A model generated the notes under the pieces. That model was not told the DNA's origin. It worked only from the letters and a program-made list of their open reading frames with translations, and ran no database searches. Position numbers and translations under genes: made by a program. Shown here piece after piece: positions 49,997 through 58,144 of a stretch of 64,000 nucleotides of DNA (positions are counted from its first letter, which is position 1; the number at the start of each line of letters is the position of its first letter). The stretch spans positions 310,001 to 374,000 of the forward strand of contig NZ_VOPL01000001.1 of NCBI RefSeq assembly GCF_007993065.1, given 5' to 3'. The stretch comes from Paracoccus aurantiacus (lineage in GTDB: Bacteria; Pseudomonadota; Alphaproteobacteria; Rhodobacterales; Rhodobacteraceae).

Positions 49997-51136
49997 ATGG
50001 AGAACGAACAGATGAACATGATCAAAGTTGCCCAAACGCAGATCAACCCGACACGGCGGCGTTTCCTGGGGACGTCCGCATTCGCGCTTACCGCTACGAT
50101 GATAGGAGCTAACTTCATGACAAGTACCGCAGCCAAGGCCGCAGCAGGCGAGAACCCGTTTACCCTCGTTTACGCAGATGCAATCAACGCGAACGAGCCG
50201 GGAAAGGTCAACATTCACCCGGTGCAATACGACCTGCACGGCGTCGAAATCGCCGCGAATGTCTATACGCCGGCCAATTATGACCCGGCCGGCAGCTATC
50301 CGGCGATTGTTGTGGCGCACCCGAATGGCGGCGTGAAAGAGCAGGTGGCCGGTCTTTACGCACAGCGTCTGGCAGAGCTGGGCTATATCACCATCGCGAT
50401 GGATGCGGCTTATCAGGGCGGCAGCGGCGGCGAGCCGCGTAATACCGACAAGCCGCAATTCCGTATTGAGGACATTCACGGCGCGGCAGACTATATCGAG
50501 CAATATCCCGGCGTCGATACAACGCGGATGGGCCTGCTGGGCATTTGCGGCGGCGGTGGATATTCACTGGCCGCAGCAAAGACCGACAAGCGATTCAAGG
50601 CCGTCGCCACGATCAGCATGTTCAATACCGGCAGGGTTCGTCGCAACGGTTATATGGATTCGGACCTCGGCACGATCCATGATCGGATGAAGCAGGCATC
50701 GGATGCCCGGGCGCAGGAAGCTGCCGGAGGCGAAATCAAGTATCTGGGCGACGCCGTGCTGACGGATGAACAGATCGCGGCGCTGCCGTTCGATCTGTAT
50801 CGTCAGGGGTTCGAGTATTACGGAAAAACGCATGCTCATCCGAACTCGAACGGGCGCTACACCATGAGCAGCATGCTTGACCTGATGCGGTGGGATGCCA
50901 CCAATCAGATCGAATTGATCGACCAGCCGCTTTTGATGATCGCGGGCACCGCGGCGGACAGCCTGTATATGACCGAGGACGCTTTCCCGAAAGCGACCGG
51001 CACCAATGACAAGAAGCTGTTCACGATCGAGGGCGCCAAACATATCGAGACTTACTGGGTCCCGGAATATGTGAACGCGGCCATGACTGAACTTGATGCC
51101 TTCTACGCCCGGACCGTTGCGCAGGATCGTGCCTGA
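49997..51136 (+). CDS. Tat-exported dienelactone-hydrolase-like alpha/beta hydrolase
   Basis: 379 residues. A twin-arginine signal (TRRRFLGTSAFALTA) lies at about residues 19-33, so a folded enzyme is exported. The nucleophile elbow reads GICGGGG, with Cys in place of the usual Ser, as in dienelactone hydrolase. A late His (EGAKHIETYW) and an Asp or Glu before it complete a triad. It is probably controlled by the divergent LysR regulator and shares an operon with the exported carboxymuconolactone-decarboxylase-like gene. Substrate unknown. Confidence 0.85.
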   Translation: MENEQMNMIKVAQTQINPTRRRFLGTSAFALTATMIGANFMTSTAAKAAAGENPFTLVYADAINANEPGKVNIHPVQYDLHGVEIAANVYTPANYDPAGSYPAIVVAHPNGGVKEQVAGLYAQRLAELGYITIAMDAAYQGGSGGEPRNTDKPQFRIEDIHGAADYIEQYPGVDTTRMGLLGICGGGGYSLAAAKTDKRFKAVATISMFNTGRVRRNGYMDSDLGTIHDRMKQASDARAQEAAGGEIKYLGDAVLTDEQIAALPFDLYRQGFEYYGKTHAHPNSNGRYTMSSMLDLMRWDATNQIELIDQPLLMIAGTAADSLYMTEDAFPKATGTNDKKLFTIEGAKHIETYWVPEYVNAAMTELDAFYARTVAQDRA

Positions 51137-51232
51137 TCCCGGCGTTTTTTGTTGCAGGCACTTAGTCGAAACCGACTGGCCGGTGCCGCCGTCCAATTGC
51201 GGTGCCGGTCTGATCAATCAAGGAATTTTCTT

Positions 51233-51655
51233 ATGAAGAATGTCAGAAATGCGATCCTGGCCTCGGGCCTTCTCCTGTCATCGGGAATGGCAGGCGTCGC
51301 AGATGCGCAGACCCAGGAACCCGATGCGGAGGCAGCGCAGGAGAATGAACCTTCGCGCGCGCAGCAGCTTTTCGGCGAGATTTCCCCGAAGATGGTCGAG
51401 CTGACGGATGACGTGCTTTATGCCGATATCTGGGAGCGTCCAGAACTTGCCAAACGCGACCGCAGTCTGGTCACGATCTCGGCGCTGATCGCCCTGAACC
51501 GCCCCGACCAGCTTCGCTCTCATATCAATGTCGGGCTGCGAAACGGGCTGACCGAGGAGGAAATCGTCGAGACGATAACCCAGATGGCGTTCTATGCCGG
51601 CTGGCCAGCAGCTGTGTCGGCTTTGGCAATTGCCAAGGAGGAGTTTCAGGAATGA
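51233..51655 (+). CDS. Exported carboxymuconolactone-decarboxylase-like protein
   Basis: 140 residues from the ATG at 51233, which has AAGGA eight bases upstream. A Sec signal peptide ends near residue 25 (AGVADAQT). The mature part is an AhpD/CMD fold (KRDRSLVTISALIALNR, SHINVGLRNGLTEEEI, YAGWPAAVSAL). The redox CxxC of AhpD is missing, so a decarboxylase- or quinone-type role is more likely than peroxide reduction. It follows the hydrolase by 96 bases. A signal peptide is unusual for this family. Confidence 0.85.
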   Translation: MKNVRNAILASGLLLSSGMAGVADAQTQEPDAEAAQENEPSRAQQLFGEISPKMVELTDDVLYADIWERPELAKRDRSLVTISALIALNRPDQLRSHINVGLRNGLTEEEIVETITQMAFYAGWPAAVSALAIAKEEFQE

Positions 51656-51829
51656 GCGGCCGGCATTTAGCTGTCGGTTGATTCAGGCCATGGAGATCTT
51701 GTAAGCACACCGCCCGAATGAACATCCTCATCGCGATCCGGCCCCGCTTTTCGAGGCAATGATGTCACTAGCTATGCTCGGCACTGTCGAATTTCGCCGC
51801 CCGGCGGTGTCGGTTGTCACCGCCTGCGG
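51656..51829. other. Gene-free stretch between the CMD gene and the IS3 remnant
   Basis: No coding sequence, tRNA or recognisable IS end was found here. A short inverted GC-rich segment (CCGCCCGGCGG at about 51797-51807) is present. The stretch is probably scar DNA at the edge of the island. Confidence 0.4.
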
Positions 51830-52102
51830 GTGATGATTTCTCTGTCGATTTGCACTTCCATGAGCGGGAAAGGCAACTGCTACGACAATTCAGCTGTCGA
51901 AAGCTTCTTCAAATCGCTGAAGGCAGAACTTGTCTGGCGCCGCGACTGGCGAACACGGCGCGAGGTCGAGATCGCCCTCTTCGAATACATCAACGTCTTC
52001 TACAACCCGCGTAGAAAACACTCCGCCCTGGGCTGGAAATCACCCGTGGCCTTCGAACAGAGGGCCTCCGAACATGAGCACCTGACCGGAAACCCCTTCT
52101 AA
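51830..52102 (+). pseudogene. IS3-family transposase (OrfB) C-terminal remnant
   Basis: About 90 codons. From about 51854 the sequence matches the end of IS3-group OrfB: SMSGKGNCYDNSAVESFFK, with the last acidic residue of the DDE triad, then YINVFYNPRRKHSALGWKSP. The N-terminal two thirds and OrfA are absent, and the codons before 51854 are unrelated. It is a dead fragment marking a past insertion and deletion, at the junction between chromosome-like genes and the metal/envelope island. Confidence 0.88.
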
Positions 52103-52275
52103 ACCTGAGAAATTCCGCCTCGGACCCGCCGCCGGGACAGGTTCGAAAGGGTGGTAATGGCGGAGGGGATGGGCCTGATATCCAACCTTCTCCACCAAGC
52201 TGACACTGCCTGCCCTGCGCTTAAGTGTATGAAGGTGCGAGATAATATCGTTCTTCCGTCAATTCGTGCTCCTGA
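52103..52275. other. Gene-free stretch after the IS3 remnant
   Basis: No coding sequence is supported. It may include the right end of the IS, but no inverted-repeat partner is left in the window to confirm this. Confidence 0.35.
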
Positions 52276-53205
52276 TCATTCATGGCCATTACTACCGTGA
52301 CCGTAGAGGTTGGCGTTGGTGTGGGCGTTCCTTTCATTCTCGAATTCGAGGCTGGAATGAGCGATGCCGAAGCGCTCGCTCAGTCGTGCTTTGATCTCGC
52401 CCTTGATGGCCTCGATTCTTGTCCATCCATCTTCGGCGACGACCACGTGGCAGTCGAGCGCCGCCTCGTGTTCCTGCATCTGCCATAGATGCACGTGGTG
52501 GACATCCGTAACGCCGTCCACGTCCCGCATCGCGGCAATCACGGCCGAGTTGTCGATATCCGGCGGGCTGCCCAGCATCAGTGTCCGGATCGGGCCGCCG
52601 ATCTCGGTCAGTGCGAGATACAGTATATACAGCGCGATACCGATGGTGATTGCGGGATCGACCCAGCGCAGGTCGTAGAGAATGATCAGCGTGCCGCCGA
52701 CGATCACGGCGACCGAGGCGAGCGCATCCGAGAGGTTGTGCAGGAAGAGCGCGCGGATGTTCACGCTGCCCTTCTGCATGGACCAGGTGAGCGCCGCAGT
52801 CAGAGCGTCGACCACGAGCGCCACGCCGCCGAGGATCACAACGGTCCAACCCTGAACCTCGGGCGGATCGATCATGCGCATACCGCCCTCGTAGATCAGG
52901 TAAACGCCGACGAGGATGAGTGTCGTGTAGTTGATCAGTGCAGCGACAATCTCGATCCGGCCGTATCCGAAGGTCATGCGTTCGTCGGCGGGCCGCCGCG
53001 CGATCTTGCGCGCCGCGAAAGCGATCACCAGCGACGCCATGTCCGAGAAGTTGTGCAGCGCATCCGCGATCAGCGCGAGACTGCCCGAAACGACGCCGCC
53101 CGCGATCTGTGCGACGGTCAGAAGGGCGTTCGCCCAGATCGCGATGGACACGCGCCGGTCACCGGATGCGGGATCGATGTGGGCATGGCCGTGATCATGC
53201 GGCAC
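52276..53205 (-). CDS. Cation diffusion facilitator, CzcD/ZitB-like
   Basis: 309 residues from a GTG at 53205, chosen because GAGGAG lies seven bases upstream; the ATG at 53220 would fall on that ribosome site. Six helices carry the two metal half-sites HNFSD and HNLSD. A His-rich start (HDHGHAH) and a C-terminal cytoplasmic domain (HHVHLWQMQEHEAALDCH) are present. CDF proteins export Zn2+, Co2+ or Cd2+ in exchange for protons. It overlaps the transglutaminase-like gene by 11 bases and is last in the merR-led operon. Confidence 0.92.
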   Translation of the reverse strand: MPHDHGHAHIDPASGDRRVSIAIWANALLTVAQIAGGVVSGSLALIADALHNFSDMASLVIAFAARKIARRPADERMTFGYGRIEIVAALINYTTLILVGVYLIYEGGMRMIDPPEVQGWTVVILGGVALVVDALTAALTWSMQKGSVNIRALFLHNLSDALASVAVIVGGTLIILYDLRWVDPAITIGIALYILYLALTEIGGPIRTLMLGSPPDIDNSAVIAAMRDVDGVTDVHHVHLWQMQEHEAALDCHVVVAEDGWTRIEAIKGEIKARLSERFGIAHSSLEFENERNAHTNANLYGHGSNGHE

Positions 53206-53965
53206 GGTGCGTCTCCTCATGAAGATGGTTCGGGCGAGCGAGGCCGGGGATTTGCGGCACCTTGCCCCGCCTAATTGCGCGCACGCGTCTGTTCATCCAG
53301 TGGCGGATGACGTGGCGATAGAGCCAGTCGCGCAAGGCGCCGAAGTCCTGGCGATGCCCCCGGTAGAACTCGTCTGGTATAGCGTATGTTGCGAGATCGC
53401 GGGCGATGCCGGTCTTCTGGATATATGTGTCGTCGCCGGTCCACTCGACCGGTGGGCCGCTCAAGCAGTCGGTGCTGGCCCCGTAGCCGCAAAGGCTTTC
53501 CATCTCGATGAACGCCCGTTGCAGCGATTTCAGAAAGGGCGTGTCCAGGATGAACCCTTCGAGATTGATCCATCCATTCTCGGTCTCGACCTCTACCCAG
53601 GAGTGGATGATTTCCGCGGGGGCCAGCGGATAAACCCACTCGGGCACGACACCGCGCTGGAGCGCCTTGTGGATGGTGAAGCCATGCAGGCGACACCGAA
53701 TGCCAAGGCCACGTAGCAACGCCATGAGCAGCGTGCCCTTGGTGTTGCACTGGCCGTAGCCGTCCGACAGCACTTCTGAGGCCGGGATGTCGTCGGCACG
53801 ATTGTAGCCGAAAGCGATCTCGTTTCGGACGAAATCATAGGCGGCACCGATCCGGTCATGCTCGCCAAAAGCCTGCCAGCCGCGGCCCGCGACCAGATCC
53901 GCAATAGGAGCGGCTTCGAAATCCAGCAGCCGCGTGGCTGTCAGCAAGGGGTCAACGGCGGGCAA
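53195..53965 (-). CDS. Transglutaminase-like protein within the metal operon
   Basis: 256 residues if translation starts at the TTG at 53965, which has GAGGAG eight bases upstream; an ATG at 54025 is possible. The core has Cys in DGYGQCNTKGTLL and His in EIIHSWVEVE, but the third position reads WINLEGF, with no Asp at the usual place. No signal peptide is evident from the TTG start. It lies between two CDF genes and overlaps one of them, so it is part of the operon. Its substrate and its link to metals are unknown. Confidence 0.78.
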   Translation of the reverse strand: MPAVDPLLTATRLLDFEAAPIADLVAGRGWQAFGEHDRIGAAYDFVRNEIAFGYNRADDIPASEVLSDGYGQCNTKGTLLMALLRGLGIRCRLHGFTIHKALQRGVVPEWVYPLAPAEIIHSWVEVETENGWINLEGFILDTPFLKSLQRAFIEMESLCGYGASTDCLSGPPVEWTGDDTYIQKTGIARDLATYAIPDEFYRGHRQDFGALRDWLYRHVIRHWMNRRVRAIRRGKVPQIPGLARPNHLHEETHRAA

Positions 53966-54053
53966 GATGCATCTCCTCGAGTCTGGCGAGGATCTACATA
54001 AATGCTCGAGCGACTGTAGCTTCAAGTCCTTTTTCTCAGAAGGCGATCAATCG

Positions 54054-54656
54054 CTACCGGTCGTCGGCATGAACGGCTTTGTGGTGTTCGCCGTGTGCAT
54101 CGCGCAGGATGTCGATACCGCCCCACGACGCGATCCCGGCCACGACCACACCCACGACCAGGTCCGGCCAGTTCGTTCCCAGCCAGGCGACGAGACCGCC
54201 AGCCACGACGATCCCGAGGTTCGCGGCGAAGTCGTTCCAGCTGAAGGTGTTCGCCGCGCGGATGTTGACGTCCGGTTCGCGGAGTCGGGCGAGCAACCAG
54301 ACGCAGACCGCGTTGATCGCCGCGGCGATCAGGGCCATGGCGATCATGATCGTCCCGAGCGGATCTGACCCGCCGATGTAGCGGCGCCATGCATCGTAGA
54401 GGATGCCTGCAGCGAACAGGATCAGCAGCCCACCGGAGATGTTCGCCGCTCCGCGTTTCCATTTGCCGGACCGGGACAGCGCAAACAGGCTGATAGCGTA
54501 GACGAAGCTGTCGGAAAGGTTGTCGAGGCCGTTGGCGATCAAGGCGCTGGAATCGCCGAACGCACCGGTTGCAAAAAAAGCCACGGCCAGACCGATATTG
54601 AGCGCCAGAACGATCCAGAGCGTGCGTCTCTCTTTTGAATCTTGTTCTGCGGCCAT
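54054..54656 (-). CDS. Short cation transporter of the CDF superfamily
   Basis: 200 residues with about six helices and no C-terminal cytoplasmic domain. The first metal site reads DNLSD in place of HxxxD, and the second reads WNDFAAN. I recall the same pattern in a divergent 200-residue CDF subfamily found beside merR genes, so it seems a subfamily trait and not damage. Metal choice cannot be predicted from the standard rules. It is 82 bases downstream of merR on the same strand. Confidence 0.82.
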   Translation of the reverse strand: MAAEQDSKERRTLWIVLALNIGLAVAFFATGAFGDSSALIANGLDNLSDSFVYAISLFALSRSGKWKRGAANISGGLLILFAAGILYDAWRRYIGGSDPLGTIMIAMALIAAAINAVCVWLLARLREPDVNIRAANTFSWNDFAANLGIVVAGGLVAWLGTNWPDLVVGVVVAGIASWGGIDILRDAHGEHHKAVHADDR

Positions 54657-54738
54657 TTCTCGTTTTCGGCTCGTGGTTTACGATCGAAGAACTCCTGCGG
54701 CTGGTCTAAGTTCCTGCCGCGACATCGGCATGGTCCAA

Positions 54739-55167
54739 TCAGGCCCCAATCTCGTCGTGCTCGGTCAGACATTCAGAATGGTCCCGCAATACCTCCAGCA
54801 CCCGGCAATCCGCTGTCCGCCCGCCGCTGCACTCGTGGACCATGCGTTTCAGTTCCGTGCGCAGCGCCTTCAGGCGGGCCATGCGCTGCTCCACCCGTTT
54901 GAGCTGGCGACGCGCGATGGCATCAGCTTCATCACAGGGCCGATTGGGATGGTCGCTGAGGTCGAGCAGCTCGCGGATCGCATCGAGCGAGAAGCCGAGT
55001 TGCCGCGAGTGGCGGATGAAGGACAGGCGATCGAGTTGTGAACCGTCGTAGCGCCTCTGTCCGCCCTCGGTCCGGCCAGGTTCGGGCATGAGCCCGATCT
55101 GCTCGTAGTACCGGATGGTCTGCACCTTCGTGCCGGTCTTCTTTGACAGAGTGCCGATCGTGAGCAT
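54739..55167 (-). CDS. MerR family metal-responsive regulator
   Basis: 142 residues from the ATG at 55167 (MLTIGTLSKKTGTKVQTIRYYEQIGL). The N-terminal MerR helix-turn-helix is followed by a dimerisation helix (KRVEQRMARLKALRTEL). Cys residues at NRPCDEAD, HECSGGRTADC and HSEC are arranged as in ZntR/CadR/PbrR, suggesting Zn, Cd or Pb sensing more than copper. It heads the reverse operon and is divergent from the SCO operon; dyads in the gap are its likely targets. Confidence 0.9.
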   Translation of the reverse strand: MLTIGTLSKKTGTKVQTIRYYEQIGLMPEPGRTEGGQRRYDGSQLDRLSFIRHSRQLGFSLDAIRELLDLSDHPNRPCDEADAIARRQLKRVEQRMARLKALRTELKRMVHECSGGRTADCRVLEVLRDHSECLTEHDEIGA

Positions 55168-55183
55168 TCTCGCCTCCAGAAAA

Positions 55184-55200
55184 AGTATACAGTCCTTGTA
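55184..55200 (-). promoter_or_regulatory. Candidate merR promoter and dyad
   Basis: On the reverse strand a TATACT -10 box overlaps a dyad (TACAGTCCTTGTA, 55188-55200). It lies about 20 bases before the merR start. This fits autoregulation by the MerR protein. Confidence 0.45.
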
Positions 55201-55273
55201 GGTTTTGCGGTGTGAGCGGGCAAGTGCGGGATTCACAGGCGCGTGATGTCGCATCAAGGCGCCATCTTCATGC

Positions 55274-55304
55274 TTGAACCTTCAGTGGCTAGAGGATGTA
55301 GACG
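55274..55304 (+). promoter_or_regulatory. Candidate MerR-type promoter of the SCO-to-lnt operon
   Basis: TTGAAC (55274-55279) and TAGACG (55299-55304) are separated by 19 bases, the over-long spacing typical of MerR-activated promoters. Between them lies the dyad CCTTCAG-TGG-CTAGAGG (55279-55295), five of seven bases paired, close to known Zn/Cd/Pb-type MerR sites. It is 37 bases before the first SCO start. Confidence 0.55.
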
Positions 55305-55340
55305 CGCAGACACACAAGGATCAATGGCAGGCGAACAGGA

Positions 55341-55943
55341 TTGTCTCTTACATCGGCACAGAAGTTTCTTTGGGTTTTGGCAGGCGTGGCAGCGCTTGCC
55401 TTCGTATGGCTTTTACTCTGGTCCGACTATCGTGCCGACAGCGCCCGAACTGACGCCGAGCCGCCTTTCTTCGCTGAATTCGAACTGACGGACCACCAGG
55501 GTATGGTCCGAACCGAGAAGGACTTTGCGGGGCGCTGGATGCTTGTTTTTTTCGGCTTTACCAACTGCCCCGACGTCTGCCCGACGACCCTATCTGAGGT
55601 CGCGGCGGTGATGGACAGTCTGGGCGACGATGCCGCCAAGGTCCAGCCGATTTTCATCACCATCGACCCCGAACGGGACACGCCCGCCGCACTCGCCGAA
55701 TACGTCCCGCTGTTCGATGCGGGCATCATCGGTCTGACCGGCACGCCGGAACAGATCGCCGCCACATCCGAGACGTTTCCGATCTTCTTTGAACGCGTCG
55801 AAGAGGCTGCGGCGCCGGATGGTTACACGATGGGCCACACGTCGCATTTGTTCCTCTTCGATCCCGACGCGGGCTTCGCCGACTCGTGGCCCTACGGCAC
55901 CTCCGCCGAGGAGATTCTCGCCGATCTGGAAGAGAGGATCTGA
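55341..55943 (+). CDS. SCO1/SenC family copper-binding protein, copy 1
   Basis: 200 residues from a TTG start; the ribosome site is only fair. An N-terminal anchor helix at about 10-27 is followed by a thioredoxin-like domain. The copper site is Cys76 and Cys80 in TNCPDVCPTT plus His in MGHTSHLFLF. SCO proteins deliver copper to cytochrome oxidase or act as periplasmic thiol reductants. It is the first gene of the forward island operon; dsbB starts five bases after its stop. Confidence 0.9.
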   Translation: MSLTSAQKFLWVLAGVAALAFVWLLLWSDYRADSARTDAEPPFFAEFELTDHQGMVRTEKDFAGRWMLVFFGFTNCPDVCPTTLSEVAAVMDSLGDDAAKVQPIFITIDPERDTPAALAEYVPLFDAGIIGLTGTPEQIAATSETFPIFFERVEEAAAPDGYTMGHTSHLFLFDPDAGFADSWPYGTSAEEILADLEERI

Positions 55944-55948
55944 CCGAA

Positions 55949-56371
55949 ATGAACCGCATATCCGGAGAAACAGCCCTCGGGCTAGCGTGGATCATCGCGC
56001 TCGTCGCCTCGCTTGCCGTGCTTTTCATCGGCGAGGTGCTGGGGCAGACGCCCTGTGTGCTGTGCTGGTTCCAGCGCGCCTTCATGTTCCCCTTGGCCAT
56101 TGTCCTCGGGCTCGGCCTTTGGTGGCGGGACGGCCGCGTGGGGCGCTACGGCATCGCATTGGCGCTTGGCGGCGGCGCAATCGCCCTCTGGCACATGGGG
56201 CTGTACGTCGGTCTTGTTCCCGAACGCATCCAGCCCTGCACGGCCACCGGCCCCTCTTGCACCGATGACAACCAACTGGTCTTCGGCATCCCGATCCCGC
56301 TGATGGCGCTCGCCGCCTTCGCGCTGATCGGGGCGCTGTCGGCCCTTTCATTGAAGGACACACGAACATGA
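55949..56371 (+). CDS. dsbB: Disulfide bond formation protein B
   Basis: 140 residues with four helices. The quinone-linked pair is Cys36/Cys39 in TPCVLC and the loop pair Cys97/Cys104 in QPCTATGPSC. The spacing of the second pair is shorter than in E. coli DsbB (26 residues apart there), as in many short DsbB forms. It reoxidises the DsbA-like partner encoded next, with which it overlaps by four bases (ATGA). Confidence 0.9.
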   Translation: MNRISGETALGLAWIIALVASLAVLFIGEVLGQTPCVLCWFQRAFMFPLAIVLGLGLWWRDGRVGRYGIALALGGGAIALWHMGLYVGLVPERIQPCTATGPSCTDDNQLVFGIPIPLMALAAFALIGALSALSLKDTRT

Positions 56372-57027
56372 ACCGACGCGGCCTGATCCTGTCCGTTCTC
56401 GCCCTCGGCGTCGCCGGTTTCGGCGGAGCCACCTGGTTTGCAACCCGCCCCGGCCCGGTGGCCGAAGCGGAGCCTGTTGCGCCGGAACTCGCGGACGCGA
56501 TGATCCGCCCCTACTCGCCCATCCTCGGGCCTGCGGAAGCGCCCGTCACGATCGTCGAATTCTTCGATCCGGCCTGCGAGGCCTGTCGCGCCTTTCACCC
56601 CTTCTTGAAGGACATCATGGCCGAGCATGGGGATGCTGTCCGCGTCGTGATCCGCTACACGCCCTTCCACGGCGCGGCATCCGAGGAAGCCATCCGCGTG
56701 CTCGAGGCGGCGCACATGCAGGACGTTTACGTGCCGGTGCTCGAGGCCGTTCTGCGGGAACAGCCGAGATGGGCGTCACACGGTGCCCCGGCGCCTGGCC
56801 TGATCCTTCAGATCGCCGCCACGGCCGGACTCGATGCCGAGGCCGCGCGCACGCAAATGCTGGCACCCGATGTCGTGGCGATCCTGAATCAGGATCGTGC
56901 CGATGTAGAGACCGTGGGAGTTCGCCAGACGCCCACATTCTTCGTGAACGGCAAGCCGCTCGATCCATTCGGGGAGGCAGAACTGCGGCGATTGGTGGCT
57001 GCCGAAGTCGCTGCCGCGCAAAGCTGA
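56368..57027 (+). CDS. DsbA-family thiol oxidoreductase
   Basis: 219 residues with an N-terminal membrane anchor or signal at about 5-25. The active site is Cys70-Glu-Ala-Cys73 in FDPACEACR and the cis-Pro loop is RQTPTFFVNG. It resembles the DsbA/BdbD group that works with short DsbB proteins. It probably forms disulfides in the periplasmic proteins made by this island, an inference from the coupled dsbB. Confidence 0.9.
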   Translation: MNRRGLILSVLALGVAGFGGATWFATRPGPVAEAEPVAPELADAMIRPYSPILGPAEAPVTIVEFFDPACEACRAFHPFLKDIMAEHGDAVRVVIRYTPFHGAASEEAIRVLEAAHMQDVYVPVLEAVLREQPRWASHGAPAPGLILQIAATAGLDAEAARTQMLAPDVVAILNQDRADVETVGVRQTPTFFVNGKPLDPFGEAELRRLVAAEVAAAQS

Positions 57028-57050
57028 ATGGAAAGGGCAGGATCAAAACG

Positions 57051-57518
57051 ATGAAAAAGTATATTTTGACCAGCATACTGGCGGCGCTTTTGACCCTTGG
57101 AGGCCTCTCAGTGCCCGCGCTGGCCGGACCCGAGGATGTTGTCGTCGAGAACGCGTGGTCCCGCGCCTCCATCGGGGTGAACCGTCCCGGGGCCGCTTAC
57201 ATGACGATCCGCAACACTGGCGACGAGCCGGTGACGCTGATCGGCCTTACAACACCGCTCGCGATGATGCCCGAAATTCACGAGACGAAGACCAATGCCG
57301 AGGGTGTGAGTTCCATGAGCCCGGCGGGGAAAATCGCGATCGCCCCGGGCGAGAGCGTCGCGCTCGAACCGGGGGGCCTGCACGCAATGCTGATGCGGCT
57401 GCAAGAACCGATGACGGAAGGGGAAACCTTTCCGCTGACCCTGCTTTTCGACGACGGAGGCGAAGTGACGGTCGAGGTGACGATCCTCGGCATCTCCGCG
57501 CGGGGGCCGGAGGACTGA
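57051..57518 (+). CDS. Periplasmic copper chaperone PCu(A)C
   Basis: 155 residues from the ATG at 57051 with AGGGCAGG upstream. A Sec signal peptide ends near residue 25 (VPALAGPE). The Cu(I) site is spread over MMPEIHE, the Met of GVSSM and the H-x-M of LHAML, as in PCuAC proteins. It hands copper to SCO proteins or the oxidase Cu(A) site. Its stop overlaps the next SCO gene (ATGA), consistent with the known PCuAC-SCO partnership. Confidence 0.92.
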   Translation: MKKYILTSILAALLTLGGLSVPALAGPEDVVVENAWSRASIGVNRPGAAYMTIRNTGDEPVTLIGLTTPLAMMPEIHETKTNAEGVSSMSPAGKIAIAPGESVALEPGGLHAMLMRLQEPMTEGETFPLTLLFDDGGEVTVEVTILGISARGPED

Positions 57519-58144
57519 TGCGGCGACGGGCGATCCTAGGGTACGGCGCGGCTGGTGTCGGGGTGGTCGCCCTGATGCTCTTTGCCGGTTGGTGGCAGGT
57601 CGATGGCCCCGGTGGACCTGAGCCTATCGGGCAGCGGCCTGTGGCTCTGACCGCGATGGATTTCCGTCTGACGGATCATGAGGGCAACGCGGTCGGGCCG
57701 GAAACCCTGATCGGGCGACCGACGATGGCGTTCTTCGGCTTCACCTACTGTCCCGATGTCTGCCCGACCACGCTCTCGGACATTTCGGGATGGCTCGACG
57801 ATCTGGGAGACGAGGCCGACGAGATGAACGTGGTTTTCATCACGGTCGATCCCGAGCGCGACACTGTCGAAACGATGGCCGAATATGTCGGCTACTTCCA
57901 TCCGGCGATTCGCGGCTGGACGGGGCCGGAGGAGCAGATAGCGCGCGTCGCGGACGGCTTCCACGCCACCTACGAAAGGGTGCCGACGGAGAGCGGCGAT
58001 TACACGATGAACCACAGCGCGAGCGTCTTCCTGTTCGCAGCCTCTGGGCGGTTCGTCACCATGATCGACTATCACGAACCCAGAGAATTCGCGGTGCCGA
58101 AAATTCGCCGCGCGCTGGAAGAAGAAATGGAGGGGGCGACATGA
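57518..58144 (+). CDS. SCO1/SenC family copper-binding protein, copy 2
   Basis: 208 residues with one N-terminal helix (about 8-25). The copper site is Cys78 and Cys82 in FTYCPDVCPTT, with His in MNHSASVFLF. It differs considerably from copy 1, so it is a separate family member and not a recent duplicate. It is coupled to PCu(A)C upstream and overlaps the M23 peptidase start by four bases. Confidence 0.92.
   Translation: MRRRAILGYGAAGVGVVALMLFAGWWQVDGPGGPEPIGQRPVALTAMDFRLTDHEGNAVGPETLIGRPTMAFFGFTYCPDVCPTTLSDISGWLDDLGDEADEMNVVFITVDPERDTVETMAEYVGYFHPAIRGWTGPEEQIARVADGFHATYERVPTESGDYTMNHSASVFLFAASGRFVTMIDYHEPREFAVPKIRRALEEEMEGAT

Noticed and set aside
51525..51731. A short reverse frame over the end of the CMD gene
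   Set aside because: It has no ribosome site or recognisable sequence and overlaps a well-supported gene.
54054..54656. The short CDF-like protein as a decayed gene
   Set aside because: The frame is intact, and the altered metal motifs match what I recall of a distinct subfamily rather than random damage.
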